Program-made: the position numbers and the translations under genes
The notes under the pieces: generated by a model
The model's database searches: none
The model's input: only the letters and a program-made list of their open reading frames with translations
What the model was told of the DNA's origin: nothing
In this document: one piece after another, positions 49,908 through 59,699 of the stretch
Layout: each line of letters begins with the position of its first letter
Numbering within the stretch: position 1 is the first letter of the stretch
Origin: Desulfuromonadaceae bacterium
Lineage (GTDB): Bacteria > Desulfobacterota > Desulfuromonadia > Geobacterales > Pseudopelobacteraceae
Direction: 5' to 3'
DNA length: 64,000 nucleotides
NCBI GenBank assembly: GCA_028687585.1
Contig: JAQTZV010000009.1
Coordinates: 62,001-126,000 of the forward strand

Positions 49908-50948
49908 ATGTCCTTCCGTACCATTGAATGGCGCGATAACGCCGTGATCATGATAGACCAGACCCTCCTGCCGGGGGAGGAGGTTTATAATACCTATACC
50001 GATTTTCAGTCAGTTGCCGAAGCGATCAAGGGGATGATCATCCGGGGGGCGCCTGCCATCGGTGTGGCCGCTGCCATGGGGGTCGCGCTGGGGGCGCGCT
50101 CGATCATCGCCGATACCCATGAATCCTTTTTCCGGCAGCTCGATAACGTTTGTGACGTCCTGGGGCGAACCAGGCCGACGGCGGTCAATCTTTTCTGGGG
50201 GCTGGAGCGGATGAAACGGGTTGCGGAAGCGCATCGCGATAAAAAGCTCGATCAGATCCGCGAGGCTCTCAAAAAGGAAGCGATCCGGATTGAGCAGGAG
50301 GATCTCACCATTTGTAAAAACATCGGGAAATGGGGAGCCACGCTGATTCCGGAGGGGGCTACGGTGCTGACCCACTGCAATGCGGGGGGGCTGGCAACGG
50401 CCGGTTACGGTACTGCGCTCGGTGTTATCCGCGCCGCTCACGAAGCGGGAAAAAAGATCCAGGTTTTTGCCGACGAGACCCGTCCCTGGCTGCAGGGGGC
50501 ACGTCTGACCGCCTGGGAGCTTATGAAATCCGGAATTCCGACGACACTGATTTCCGACAACATGGCCGGATTCTTCATGAATCGGGGTGAAATTACCTGC
50601 TGCGTCGTTGGAGCCGACCGGATCGCTGCCAATGGTGACACCGCGAACAAGATCGGCACCTATTCCGTGGCGGTGCTGGCCAGAGAGAACAACATTCCGT
50701 TTTATGTTGCCGCTCCGGTTTCTACTCTTGATCTCACCCTTGCCGATGGCGGCAAGATCCCGATCGAGGAGCGCCCCTTCAGCGAAGTGACCCATATCAA
50801 AGGGATAGCCATCGCGCCGGAAGGGGTCCGGGTGCGCAACCCGTCGTTTGATGTTACTCCGGCCCGGTATATATCGGCCATCATCACCGAAAACGGCATC
50901 GTCACCGGCGACTATCGCATCGGCCTGCGTAACGTAGCGGGAACCTGA
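49908..50948 (+). CDS. mtnA: S-methyl-5-thioribose-1-phosphate isomerase
   Basis: MtnA isomerises methylthioribose 1-phosphate to methylthioribulose 1-phosphate in methionine salvage, or in the related promiscuous purine-salvage side path. The 346 residues match the eIF2B-like family: [16 protein letters not shown], the catalytic Cys157 in [18 protein letters not shown], Asp237 in [12 protein letters not shown] and a C-terminal [16 protein letters not shown] precedes the ATG by seven bases. It overlaps no gene but ends two bases before glnE, so the two probably share a transcript. Other salvage genes are not in the window. Confidence 0.93.
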   Translation: MSFRTIEWRDNAVIMIDQTLLPGEEVYNTYTDFQSVAEAIKGMIIRGAPAIGVAAAMGVALGARSIIADTHESFFRQLDNVCDVLGRTRPTAVNLFWGLERMKRVAEAHRDKKLDQIREALKKEAIRIEQEDLTICKNIGKWGATLIPEGATVLTHCNAGGLATAGYGTALGVIRAAHEAGKKIQVFADETRPWLQGARLTAWELMKSGIPTTLISDNMAGFFMNRGEITCCVVGADRIAANGDTANKIGTYSVAVLARENNIPFYVAAPVSTLDLTLADGGKIPIEERPFSEVTHIKGIAIAPEGVRVRNPSFDVTPARYISAIITENGIVTGDYRIGLRNVAGT

Positions 50949-50949
50949 C

Positions 50950-53900
50950 ATGCATATTGAACGTTTTTCCCGGGACTTCAGTCGTATTATAGCCCTCCCT
51001 GATGCTGATCACAGAGTCCCTGAGTTGGCCATGTTTCTCAAGTTACACGGCTATCAGTACGGTATCCGGACCGCTGAAAACATCCTGCTGCTCCGGAATC
51101 TGTTCCCGGTGGAAACACTCCACCGTATCGTTGTCAAAGCATTAAATAGCCCTTCCCCTGACCAGGCTCTGAACTCTTTTGAGCGACTGGCCGGAGTTGT
51201 CCCGCCCGAAAATCTGCGCGAACTGGCGGAACGAAAAAAACGCCTTGCCCAATATATTATGCTCTGCGGCTCCTCACCGTTTCTGGTGAACCTGATGTAC
51301 AAATCCCCCGATGTCGTACGCTGGCTGTTTCTGGAAAACGGCATTGATCGCTCCCGCTCTGCCGAAGATATGCATGCTGCAGTAGCGGCCACGGTTGACG
51401 AATCAACCGATTTTGCCACGCTGCAAAAAGCGCTGCGCTGTTTCAAACGCCGGGAAATTATGCGCATTGCCGCGCGGGATTTGAATGGGCTGGCACCGCT
51501 TGAAGAGATCATGCGGGAACTTGCCGATCTGGCATCATCAACACTGCAGGTCGCATACCAGGTCTGTCGGCGCTGCCTGATCCGCGACCATGGTGTTCCG
51601 GTGCTGGCAGGGGAGAACGCATCGCTCTTTGAGGCGGAGATGACCGTAATCGGCATGGGAAAACTGGGGGGCCGGGAGCTGAATTTTTCTTCTGATATCG
51701 ACATCATCTACTTCTATGAGTCAGATAAAGGGGAAACGTCAGGTATAGAAAGCGGCTCCGGCGGCAAAAAAGGGATTATCTCGCTTCATGCCTTTTTCAA
51801 CAAACTGGGAGAGATGATCAGCAAGGCTTTGTCACAGGTGACGGAGGATGGTTTTGTCTTTCGGGTTGATGTCGGACTCCGGCCGGAAGGAAAATCGGGG
51901 GATGTAGCGGTGTCACTCCGCTCAGCCGAAGTATATTATGAATCCTGGGGGCAGTCATGGGAGCGCACCGCCATGCTGAAGGCGCGACCGGTGGCCGGTT
52001 CGCTGGCGCTTGGTGAGCAGCTCCTCAAAACACTGCAGCCGTTTATCTATCGCAAATATCTCGATTATAACCTGATCGAGGATATGAAACTGATGAAGCA
52101 GAAAATAGATGCTTCGCTGGCCCGTTCCCGGGAAGGAGAGATAAATCTCAAACTCGGGCGCGGCGGGATTCGCGAAATCGAGTTTTTCATCCAGGCCCTA
52201 CAACTGGTTTATGCAGGTAAAAACCCGAAATTGCGGGAACGTAATTCGCTTCGCGCCCTGGACTCACTTCTGGCGGCAAATCTGCTTGGCGAGGATGACC
52301 ACCTAAAACTGCGGGATGCCTATCGCTTTCTTCGTTCGGTCGAACACCGAATCCAGGTAGTGCAGGAACGCCAGACCCATAACCTTCCGCCCAAGGAGGA
52401 AGAGATGCTCGCGCTGTCACGGCGGAGCGGCTATCTGCGCAGCAATGGGCTGGAACGCTTTCGCGAAAAACTGGAAGAACATCGCGGCCATGTATCCTTC
52501 ATCTACGGCACCCTCTTCCATACCCGCGATGCAAAGCTTGAGCAGGAGGTTCACCCGCAGGTTCTCTTTCTTCTTGATCCCAAGGCGGATTCGGATCTGG
52601 TCAAGGATATGCTTGCCGAGCGACACTTCGAAGATGTCGATCGGGCCTACGAAAACCTGCTTTCCCTGCGGAGAGGTCCGGTACGCGCGAATCTTGCCGA
52701 ACGAAGCCGCCGCCTCCTGGATAAAATCGCTCCGTTACTGATCCAGGAACTGTTCGATTCATACGATCCGGACCTGGCGCTTACCAATCTGGAACGCTTC
52801 ATGACGGTTATCGCCACCCGCTCCTCCTATTATGCCCTGCTGGCAGAAAACAGAGCCACGATCAAGCTGCTGGTGTCGCTGTTCGGCATGTCTGAATTCC
52901 TCTCAAAAATATTAATCAGCCATCCGGAACTGCTCGACAGCCTGGTTTCCCGCAGCGGGTCATCCATTGTCAAAGCAAAGGAAACGATGCAGGAGGAGTT
53001 GGCTGCGCTGCTGGAACAGAGTGACTATTTTGAGGACCACCTCAACATACTGCGTCGTTACCGTAATGAAGAATTCCTGCGCATCGGCCTGAACGACATT
53101 CATGGGCGTTTACTGCAGGGGGAAGTTACGTCGCAGCTCAGTATGCTCGGCGAGGTCTGCCTCGTGGCAGCGTTCCGGCTGGCGGTTGCCGAACTGCGGC
53201 GTTTCGGTCATCCTGCCTGGCTGCGAGAGGGGTGCGCTGCCGAGGCACATCTCGCGATCATAGCCATGGGTAAGCTTGGCGGTGGCGAGCTCAACTACCA
53301 CTCTGACCTGGACATCATCTTTGTCTATGACCATCAGGGGTATACCGACGGCGAAAAACAGATTTCAAATCACGAATATTTTGCCAAGCTGGCCCAAAAG
53401 ATAATCTCGATTCTGACCATGCAGACCCGCGAAGGGTACGTGTACAAGATTGATACCCGCCTGCGCCCTTCAGGGAATTCCGGCCCGCTTGTGACCTCGC
53501 TGGATTCATTTCTGGAATATCACCGCAAGGAAGCGCAGATCTGGGAACGGCAGGCACTTACCAAAGCCCGTGTGGTGCTGGGTGATGAGGCGTTGGCCGG
53601 CCAGCTTCACGATATTATCCGCCATACTATTTACGGCACGACCATAGACGATGAGGGAGGGCAGGAGATCCGGCGTCTTCGGATGCGCATGGAAAACGAA
53701 TTGGCTCGGGAATCTGATGGCAGCTACAACATAAAAACCGGCCGCGGCGGTATGGTGGATGTAGAATTTGCCGTTCAATATCTGCAACTGAAAGAAGGAT
53801 GCCACTCTCCTGAATTGCGTACTCCCAGTACGGTCGTCGCTCTCAAGGAAATCAGCACACTGGGGCTGCTCCCGGAAGGGAGCGCCGAGACCATGCTGGC

Positions 53901-54123
53901 CGGATACAAATTTCTTCGCAAACTCGAAAACCGTCTGAGGATCATCCATGATTATTCGGCCAACGACCTCACCGGGACGCGACTCTACCTGAACAAGCTG
54001 GCGCGTCGTATGGGGTACGATCCCAAACTGAAGAATCCGGGTGCTGCTCTGATCTGTGATTACGAGGAGATAACCGGCAAAATACGGGATGTATTTGATC
54101 GGTTGTTTGCGGTTGAAGAGTAA
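50950..54123 (+). CDS. glnE: Glutamine synthetase adenylyltransferase/adenylyl-removing enzyme
   Basis: GlnE adds AMP to, and removes it from, glutamine synthetase according to nitrogen state signalled by PII. The 1057-residue protein has the duplicated nucleotidyltransferase layout: GMGKLGGRELNFSSDIDIIY from about residue 236 (deadenylylating half) and GKLGGGELNYHSDLDIIFVY from about 773 (adenylylating half), each followed by a helical domain with RGGIREIEFFIQ or RGGMVDVEFAVQ. Both catalytic pairs are intact. It begins directly after mtnA with no strong ribosome site of its own, so coupling is likely. Confidence 0.95.
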   Translation: MHIERFSRDFSRIIALPDADHRVPELAMFLKLHGYQYGIRTAENILLLRNLFPVETLHRIVVKALNSPSPDQALNSFERLAGVVPPENLRELAERKKRLAQYIMLCGSSPFLVNLMYKSPDVVRWLFLENGIDRSRSAEDMHAAVAATVDESTDFATLQKALRCFKRREIMRIAARDLNGLAPLEEIMRELADLASSTLQVAYQVCRRCLIRDHGVPVLAGENASLFEAEMTVIGMGKLGGRELNFSSDIDIIYFYESDKGETSGIESGSGGKKGIISLHAFFNKLGEMISKALSQVTEDGFVFRVDVGLRPEGKSGDVAVSLRSAEVYYESWGQSWERTAMLKARPVAGSLALGEQLLKTLQPFIYRKYLDYNLIEDMKLMKQKIDASLARSREGEINLKLGRGGIREIEFFIQALQLVYAGKNPKLRERNSLRALDSLLAANLLGEDDHLKLRDAYRFLRSVEHRIQVVQERQTHNLPPKEEEMLALSRRSGYLRSNGLERFREKLEEHRGHVSFIYGTLFHTRDAKLEQEVHPQVLFLLDPKADSDLVKDMLAERHFEDVDRAYENLLSLRRGPVRANLAERSRRLLDKIAPLLIQELFDSYDPDLALTNLERFMTVIATRSSYYALLAENRATIKLLVSLFGMSEFLSKILISHPELLDSLVSRSGSSIVKAKETMQEELAALLEQSDYFEDHLNILRRYRNEEFLRIGLNDIHGRLLQGEVTSQLSMLGEVCLVAAFRLAVAELRRFGHPAWLREGCAAEAHLAIIAMGKLGGGELNYHSDLDIIFVYDHQGYTDGEKQISNHEYFAKLAQKIISILTMQTREGYVYKIDTRLRPSGNSGPLVTSLDSFLEYHRKEAQIWERQALTKARVVLGDEALAGQLHDIIRHTIYGTTIDDEGGQEIRRLRMRMENELARESDGSYNIKTGRGGMVDVEFAVQYLQLKEGCHSPELRTPSTVVALKEISTLGLLPEGSAETMLAGYKFLRKLENRLRIIHDYSANDLTGTRLYLNKLARRMGYDPKLKNPGAALICDYEEITGKIRDVFDRLFAVEE

Positions 54124-54157
54124 GTGTCGAGTCGTACAGATTAATACTTTCTGCTGC

Positions 54158-54958
54158 TCAGGCGGAAAGTGTTTCGGATTCACCGCTTTCGAGGACAAGA
54201 CGTAATGCCGCATCAATCTTCGCCACATCGACGACGGTATTGAAACAGGGGCCAAAGGGGCGTTCGTTGAGGATGCCGATAACCGGCAGGGGGTAACAGT
54301 CTTTGATCCCGGAGGTCAGGTCACGCTCACAGGCGACTGCTATTACGAGCTTCGGGCGTTTTTCGACAATAACCTTGCGAGCCAGCGTTCCGCCGGTGGC
54401 CACTGATATGTCGATGTGGAATTTCTGGCCGAGATCAACCAGTCCTTTGATGCTGCAGCGCCCGCATTGCAGGCATTTATGGATGTCGCCGGTCACTTTT
54501 ATTTCACAATCCGATAACTGGATGCAGTGCGGCAGCAGCACCAGAATCCGGTCCGGACGTACCTTCATCCGCTGAGAAGTTACCAGGCTGTTGTTCATGG
54601 CGATAAACGACTGACGGATATTATCCGTGTCGAGTCCGATCACTCTCCCCACAAATTCTATAACCGGCAGTAAAAACTTAATCACCACAAGGCGCATGAA
54701 GCGGGTGAGAAAAATATCTTTGCCCAGTGCGGTGGTAAGAACCAGCAGGCCGGTCCCGAGGATGGCAAGTCCGGAAAGTACCACCACGATTAAGCCGACA
54801 ATATGCGGCAGATTAGGGTGGATGTTGGCCAGGCCGCGGTTGGGGATCCACCAGGCGAGAAAAATAACGGCCACTACGATCAGGCAGGTAACACCCATTA
54901 AGGTGACAAAGAGTCGCTTGCGCGGCGGAGTCGCTTCAATTTTTCGGGGGGGAGTCAC
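54158..54958 (-). CDS. DUF116 membrane protein
   Basis: The 266-residue protein starts with two or three membrane segments (about residues 18-37, 50-75 and 85-100) and continues with the DUF116 domain: LPHCIQLSDCEIKVTGDIHKCLQ.. and CGRCSIKGL, a cysteine set that may bind an Fe-S cluster, then VIAVACERDLTSGI and GILNERPFGPCFNT. Its role is unknown. GTG at 54958 overlaps the fmt stop as GTGA, with AGAGGAT before it, and def-fmt-DUF116 form one operon, a gene order common in this bacterial group. Confidence 0.88.
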   Translation of the reverse strand: MTPPRKIEATPPRKRLFVTLMGVTCLIVVAVIFLAWWIPNRGLANIHPNLPHIVGLIVVVLSGLAILGTGLLVLTTALGKDIFLTRFMRLVVIKFLLPVIEFVGRVIGLDTDNIRQSFIAMNNSLVTSQRMKVRPDRILVLLPHCIQLSDCEIKVTGDIHKCLQCGRCSIKGLVDLGQKFHIDISVATGGTLARKVIVEKRPKLVIAVACERDLTSGIKDCYPLPVIGILNERPFGPCFNTVVDVAKIDAALRLVLESGESETLSA

Positions 54959-55914
54959 CGCTGCGAATCCTCTGGGTAGCTACTGCCAAGCAGGGTGCCT
55001 ACGGAGAGAGGACAGCCGGAGAGAAAACTGGCGGCGTCCATACGTTTCTTCCCGGAGAGCTGCAGCTCCTGTAAAAAGAGACTGCCAGATTGGCAAGCAA
55101 CTTCAAAAAGACCTTTTGCAGCCTGCAGAACAATCCCCGGTTCCCCGAAACCGCTACCGACCCGGGTGCGGAAGATTTTCAGCACCTGATCGCCGATTGT
55201 GGTACACGCTCCAGGCCAGACCGCGAGACCACGGACCTGGTTGTGGATCGAACGGGCGTCAGCGTGCCAGTTGATAATGCCATCCTCTTTTTTGAGCATA
55301 GCCGCATAACAGCTGTCGCTGTTATTCTGCGGCTGCGGCACAAGGTCTCCCGCAGCGAGCCGGTCAAGCGTTTCAGCAAGCAGTTCGGCCCCTAATGTTG
55401 CCATGCGATCATGCAAAGAGCCGATGTCTTCGTTTTCATCCAGCGGAGTTTTTTGAGCCAGCAGCATATCGCCGGTATCGAGGCCGACATCCATCAGCAT
55501 GGTAGTGACTCCGGTCTCGGTTTCGCCATTGATAATGCACCAGTTGAGTGGAGCGGCACCGCGGTAGCGCGGGAGCAGCGAGGCATGCACGTTAATGCAG
55601 CCGTGCAGCGGAATTTCCAGTAGCGCTTTTGGCAGTATCTGGCCAAAGGCAACGACAACAATAACATCCGGTTTCAGCTCCCGGATGACGTCAACGAACT
55701 CAGGATTACGAACTTTGAGCGGCTGGTACACCGGGATGCCGTTTTTTTCAGCCAGCTCTTTAACCGGAGGGGACATCAACTTCTGCCCTCGCCCCTTTGG
55801 GCGGTCTGGTTGGGTAACAACCGCCACAATCTGCTCACCGCGATCAATCAGCTTCTGCAGAGTCGGGCAGGCAAAATCAGGTGTCCCCATAAAAATGGTA
55901 CGCCAGCCGGTCAT
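54955..55914 (-). CDS. fmt: Methionyl-tRNA formyltransferase
   Basis: Fmt formylates initiator Met-tRNA with 10-formyl-tetrahydrofolate. The 319-residue protein has IFMGTPDFACPTLQKL at the N-terminus, VVAFGQILP, and the catalytic Asn/His/Asp region NVHASLLPRYRGAAPLNW followed by GVTTMLMDVGLDTGDML. The C-terminal OB-type domain is present. The ATG at 55914 overlaps the def stop as ATGA and has GAGGAGAGG before it. It is the middle gene of def-fmt-DUF116. Confidence 0.95.
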   Translation of the reverse strand: MTGWRTIFMGTPDFACPTLQKLIDRGEQIVAVVTQPDRPKGRGQKLMSPPVKELAEKNGIPVYQPLKVRNPEFVDVIRELKPDVIVVVAFGQILPKALLEIPLHGCINVHASLLPRYRGAAPLNWCIINGETETGVTTMLMDVGLDTGDMLLAQKTPLDENEDIGSLHDRMATLGAELLAETLDRLAAGDLVPQPQNNSDSCYAAMLKKEDGIINWHADARSIHNQVRGLAVWPGACTTIGDQVLKIFRTRVGSGFGEPGIVLQAAKGLFEVACQSGSLFLQELQLSGKKRMDAASFLSGCPLSVGTLLGSSYPEDSQR

Positions 55915-56417
55915 CGCCTCTCCTCTGCCGCTTTGCGGGCTTTTCGCTGAAACAGTTCGCGCTTAAGCGTCGAGAGATGATCGACAAACAGGATACCGTC
56001 CAGATGATCAATCTCGTGCTGAAACGCAATAGCCAGTAGATCTTCGGCATTCCAGGTCCGCTCAGCCCCCTCCAGATCAAGCGCTTTGACGATTACGCGG
56101 GCGTAGCGTTTGACATTGGCAGCATAGTCGAGAACCGACAGGCATCCCTCCTCCTCGTAAGCCTCTCCTTCAGCATGAATAATCGTCGGATTGATTGCGA
56201 CAATCAGGTCGGGCGGTTCGTTTTTGCCGGAGATGTCGATAATAATAACGCGCTGATGGATACCAAGCTGCGGCGCTGCCAGCCCGACCCCCGGAGCGGC
56301 ATACATGGATTCGGCCATGTCCCGGACGAGTTCCCGTACCGAATCGGTGATAATGGTTACCGGGGCAGATTTTTTCTTGAGCTCAGGGTTTGGGTAGGTG
56401 AGAATGGTGCGAATCAT
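55911..56417 (-). CDS. def: Peptide deformylase
   Basis: Def removes the formyl group from new proteins. The 168-residue enzyme has all three motifs: GVGLAAPQ at 43-50, EEGCLSV with metal ligand Cys92, and QHEIDHLDG with His134, Glu135 and His138. It is the first gene of the operon with fmt. AAGGA lies 12 bases before the ATG at 56417, a slightly long spacing. Confidence 0.95.
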   Translation of the reverse strand: MIRTILTYPNPELKKKSAPVTIITDSVRELVRDMAESMYAAPGVGLAAPQLGIHQRVIIIDISGKNEPPDLIVAINPTIIHAEGEAYEEEGCLSVLDYAANVKRYARVIVKALDLEGAERTWNAEDLLAIAFQHEIDHLDGILFVDHLSTLKRELFQRKARKAAEERR

Positions 56418-56515
56418 GGGGTAGTGTGTCCTTAATTGAAATTCAGAGGTAGCGATGATACTATTTCAGAGTAAGAAAATCAATTTCATCTTTACAGGGG
56501 CAACGAGGTGTGAGC

Positions 56516-56725
56516 ATGACGGATCCGGTCAAGGGAATCAGCGGTTCTCGGGGAGCTTCTGCGGGGGGGAGCCATAGCGGCGGCAGTTTCTCAGAGGGTC
56601 ATAAAAAACAGAGCCCGTCAGTTCAGCAGAAAGATCTGATTGAAATATCTCAGGAGGCCCGTAATCGCTTGACTGGCAAAACAAAGAAGGGTCTTTTGGA
56701 GTATCTGAAAGATCTGCTGAGATAA
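56516..56725 (+). CDS. Small hypothetical protein with DLIEISQEAR motif
   Basis: The 69-residue protein has a Gly/Ser-rich, probably disordered first half and a charged helical second half (KDLIEISQEARNRLTGK, then KKGLLEYLKDLLR). The motif resembles the short DxVEIS-x-EAR segment seen in flagellar regulators such as FlgM and in many small Geobacter-type proteins, but length and the rest do not allow a family call. ATG 56516 is preferred to GTG 56510 because GAGGTG lies before it. It converges on the HDOD gene with 17 bases between the stops. Confidence 0.55.
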   Translation: MTDPVKGISGSRGASAGGSHSGGSFSEGHKKQSPSVQQKDLIEISQEARNRLTGKTKKGLLEYLKDLLR

Positions 56726-56742
56726 CCGGTACCTGAATAAAA

Positions 56743-57591
56743 TCAGCTGAAAAAGCTCTTGTCCTTTTCATATGCCGCTCTGAATCGGTCCAAAAGAGTT
56801 TCCAGACGCTGTTCGTTAAAACCGAGCCTCTGAGCCGGTACGGTTTGCACCAGGTCCAGCTCATCATCCGGTTCGCGTATGCCGATGCCGACTTTATGGC
56901 AGAGCATATCGGCCAAACCAACCACACAGGTGAGACTCACCTGAACAGTATCCTCATCTTCTGCAAAATCAAATAAATGATGGTTCAGCACTGCATGCAT
57001 CAGCATGTCAGGAAAATTCCATTTTTTTATAACGAGTCCGCCAACCTCAGAATGTGTGTAGGAATACACCCGTTGTTCGGCATCCTCAAAGGAAAGCCCG
57101 TCATTGTAGCATCTCTGCATAACATCTTGGAACTGTGCGTGGTCCATGGTGTTCATAATTATTTTGCCAATGTCGTGAAACAGTCCGCCGAGGAAGGCCT
57201 CCTCCTCATTCACCACACGGGTCTCTTTTGCGATGATGCGGGCTGCCAGACCGGCCCCAAAGGAGTGTTCCCAGAGCATTTTTTCAGTGAGACCGTACGG
57301 TTGATATACCTGCTTGACAGAAGCTGCAACAACCAGGCTCTTTAATGTTCCGAAGCCGAGCACAACAATCGCATGAGAAAGGGTCTGTATCTGGCGCTGG
57401 CATCCGTAAAAGGAGGAATTTGATATTTTCAGCACGCGGGCGGCGACAGCCGGATCCGAGGCAACAACTTTTGCCAGCTCTTCCGCAGTGGCGCTTTCAC
57501 TCTCGATAAGCTGCATGACTTTAGTAGCAACCACCGGAATAGTCGGCAGGTCGCTGGCGGTCATGATCATCACTTCCAGTTCTCTGTTCAT
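56743..57591 (-). CDS. HDOD domain signalling protein
   Basis: The 282-residue protein has the HDOD layout: LPTIPVVATKVMQLIESESATAEELAKVVASDPAVAARVLKISNSSFYG-type N-terminal region, an HD-like pair FHDIGKII near 155, and a later SYTHSEVGGLVIKKWNFPD segment with NHHLFDF. HDOD proteins act as non-catalytic or degenerate HD regulators of motility and stress signalling. ATG 57591 is chosen over GTG 57609 because AAAGGA sits directly before it. It diverges from the TPR gene, and no receiver or output domain is attached. Confidence 0.86.
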   Translation of the reverse strand: MNRELEVMIMTASDLPTIPVVATKVMQLIESESATAEELAKVVASDPAVAARVLKISNSSFYGCQRQIQTLSHAIVVLGFGTLKSLVVAASVKQVYQPYGLTEKMLWEHSFGAGLAARIIAKETRVVNEEEAFLGGLFHDIGKIIMNTMDHAQFQDVMQRCYNDGLSFEDAEQRVYSYTHSEVGGLVIKKWNFPDMLMHAVLNHHLFDFAEDEDTVQVSLTCVVGLADMLCHKVGIGIREPDDELDLVQTVPAQRLGFNEQRLETLLDRFRAAYEKDKSFFS

Positions 57592-57705
57592 TGTTTCCTT
57601 TATTGTCACATGTTTCTGATGTCGCTGTAGTGGTTACTCAGAATGAGTCATTATCCACATACGATGCTAAAAATCAAGTGTTTAGCCTGATTGTAGCCTA
57701 AATAA

Positions 57706-57734
57706 TTGAAATATTGTCAGGTGATGTGTATAAT
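57706..57734 (+). promoter_or_regulatory. Sigma-70 promoter of the TPR gene
   Basis: TTGAAA at 57706-57711 and TATAAT at 57729-57734 are separated by exactly 17 bases, and the first codon follows 39 bases after the -10 box. One of the best consensus promoters in the window. Confidence 0.7.
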
Positions 57735-57773
57735 CCCGCCGCACTACAGTTACAAGTTAAGGAAACACCCACT

Positions 57774-59642
57774 ATGAAGATCCTGAAAACATACCTGTTG
57801 CTTGTAAGTGCCACGCTTCTTTTGACGGGATTCAGCTGGGGATTAGGCCCTGATCCCTGTAAAGAAGCACTTGAAATTGCGGGGACGCTGAACTCTCTTC
57901 GCGATGAAACTCTGATGCGCCAGGCAGAGGCAAAAATTGTCAACCAATGCCCGGATGGTGCTGCTGCCCATTTTGTCACTGCATTGCAACAGGAGCGGGT
58001 CAGTAACTTTGATGGCGCAATTGAAGAATATCGCCGCGCTCTCCAGCAAGCACCCTCTTTCGCACGTGCCAGTGGCAATCTCGGATTGCTCTATGCGCTG
58101 AAAGGGATGAATGACGATGCGTCATTGGAACTGACTCGCGGTCTCTCTTCCATTCAAGACCCGTATTATCACAAGGCACTGGCCGGGATTTTTGCTGCCC
58201 AAAAAATGTATCCGCTGGCCGCCTACCATTATAACGAGGCTGGTCGTAAACTGACGACTGATGCTTCTGTTTTCGTAAGTTTGGCTGAGATCTACAGCGC
58301 CTCAAATCAGCCGGATAAGGCACAGGAAGAATACCGCAGGGCTCTTGCCATCAATCCCGGCTCTGTGCCTGCACACATCGGTATCGCAACAATTTATCTA
58401 CAGCGAGGCGAGGCGGACAAGGCTCTTGAACAACTGAAACGCGGTGAAGTCGCCGCACCGCAAAATCATGATATTCATCTGTTGCTGGCCGATATATATA
58501 AAAATAAGGGTGATGCCAAGCTTGCAGACTACCATTTGCTGCTGGGCGGTAAAAGCAAGATCGTAAAAGCTGCGCAAAAACCGATTGGCCAATCGGATAC
58601 AAGCAGCGCTGACCATGAGATAGAGAATCTTAAAGCTGCTATCAAGGAACGCCCCGAAGATACGCTTTCATACGAAAAACTCGGCCATATCTACCGTGCA
58701 GCAGGTAAAGACGCGGAGGCAATCGACGCCTTTCGTGAGGCTGCACACCGCAATAGCGCCAACAGTGATGTGTATCTTAGTCTGGGGATTCTGTATGAGA
58801 AAAAGGGACAGATTGATGAAGCTGTTGTCGCCTACAAACGATCGATTAAAGTAAATCCGGCCAACTCCGAAGCTCATTTACGATTGGGTGACATACGCTT
58901 CTCCCGTGGGCTCTTTCAGGAAGCGGTGGGGCAGTATACGGCGTTTCTCAAGTTACGTCCCGAAAGCCCTGATATCCACCTTAAGTTAGGGCGAATATAT
59001 GCGAAAAGTAAAGAAATCGACCTTGCAATTGCGTCGTATAATTCAGTGCTGACCTATAGCCCGAACGACGGTGATGCCAATAGGGAAGTAGCGGCACTGT
59101 ACGCCCAAAAAGGGGACAATGAAAAGGCGCTTCTGTACTACAAAAAAGCACTCTCCATTCAAAAAAACGACAGTGAAGCGCGCAGCGCACTTATTTCAAT
59201 GTATGTGAAAAGCAAGCAGTATGACGAAATCATGATTCTTTTGAAAGAAACGGTTGACCTGAATCCGGATGATCCGGTAAATCATTACAAGCTTGGCCTG
59301 ATTTATGATTTTAAAAAAGAGTATGAGAATGCGATAAGCTCCTATAAAAAGTCGATTGAACTGAAATCTGATAATGCCAGAGCGCTTAATGCACTTGGGC
59401 GGCTCTATATGAAAACCGGTCGGTTGAGTGAGGCGAAAGAGACTTTGGAAGCGGCGAAAAAGGCTGATCCCACTTTGGAGGAAACCTCCGTATTGCTTAA
59501 TAATATTCGCGATGAGTTCAATCCGGAACCGCGCAAAATAAAAAAAAGCAAAAAAGGGAAAACGAAGAAAAGTAAAAAAAGCGTAAAGAAGAAAAAGACC
59601 ACAGGCGCTGCAAAAGCGGCTACTTCAAAGGCGAAAAAGTAG
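57774..59642 (+). CDS. Exported tetratricopeptide-repeat protein with lysine-rich tail
   Basis: The 622-residue protein starts with a signal peptide (LLLVSATLLLTGFSW) and contains about 14 TPR units of 34 residues, such as AIEEYRRALQQAPSFARA and AVVAYKRSIKVNPANSEAHL. The last 40 residues are almost only Lys, Ser, Thr and Ala (KKSKKGKTKKSKKSVKKKK). TPR arrays bind other proteins; the tail could bind nucleic acid, membranes or cell-wall polymers. The ATG at 57774 has AAGGA ten bases before it, and the frame upstream is non-coding promoter DNA. Function is unknown. Confidence 0.85.
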   Translation: MKILKTYLLLVSATLLLTGFSWGLGPDPCKEALEIAGTLNSLRDETLMRQAEAKIVNQCPDGAAAHFVTALQQERVSNFDGAIEEYRRALQQAPSFARASGNLGLLYALKGMNDDASLELTRGLSSIQDPYYHKALAGIFAAQKMYPLAAYHYNEAGRKLTTDASVFVSLAEIYSASNQPDKAQEEYRRALAINPGSVPAHIGIATIYLQRGEADKALEQLKRGEVAAPQNHDIHLLLADIYKNKGDAKLADYHLLLGGKSKIVKAAQKPIGQSDTSSADHEIENLKAAIKERPEDTLSYEKLGHIYRAAGKDAEAIDAFREAAHRNSANSDVYLSLGILYEKKGQIDEAVVAYKRSIKVNPANSEAHLRLGDIRFSRGLFQEAVGQYTAFLKLRPESPDIHLKLGRIYAKSKEIDLAIASYNSVLTYSPNDGDANREVAALYAQKGDNEKALLYYKKALSIQKNDSEARSALISMYVKSKQYDEIMILLKETVDLNPDDPVNHYKLGLIYDFKKEYENAISSYKKSIELKSDNARALNALGRLYMKTGRLSEAKETLEAAKKADPTLEETSVLLNNIRDEFNPEPRKIKKSKKGKTKKSKKSVKKKKTTGAAKAATSKAKK

Positions 59643-59699
59643 TACGATACTGACTGCAGAATTTTTCTCACATCCCGGCATTCCGCGACTGGAAATATC

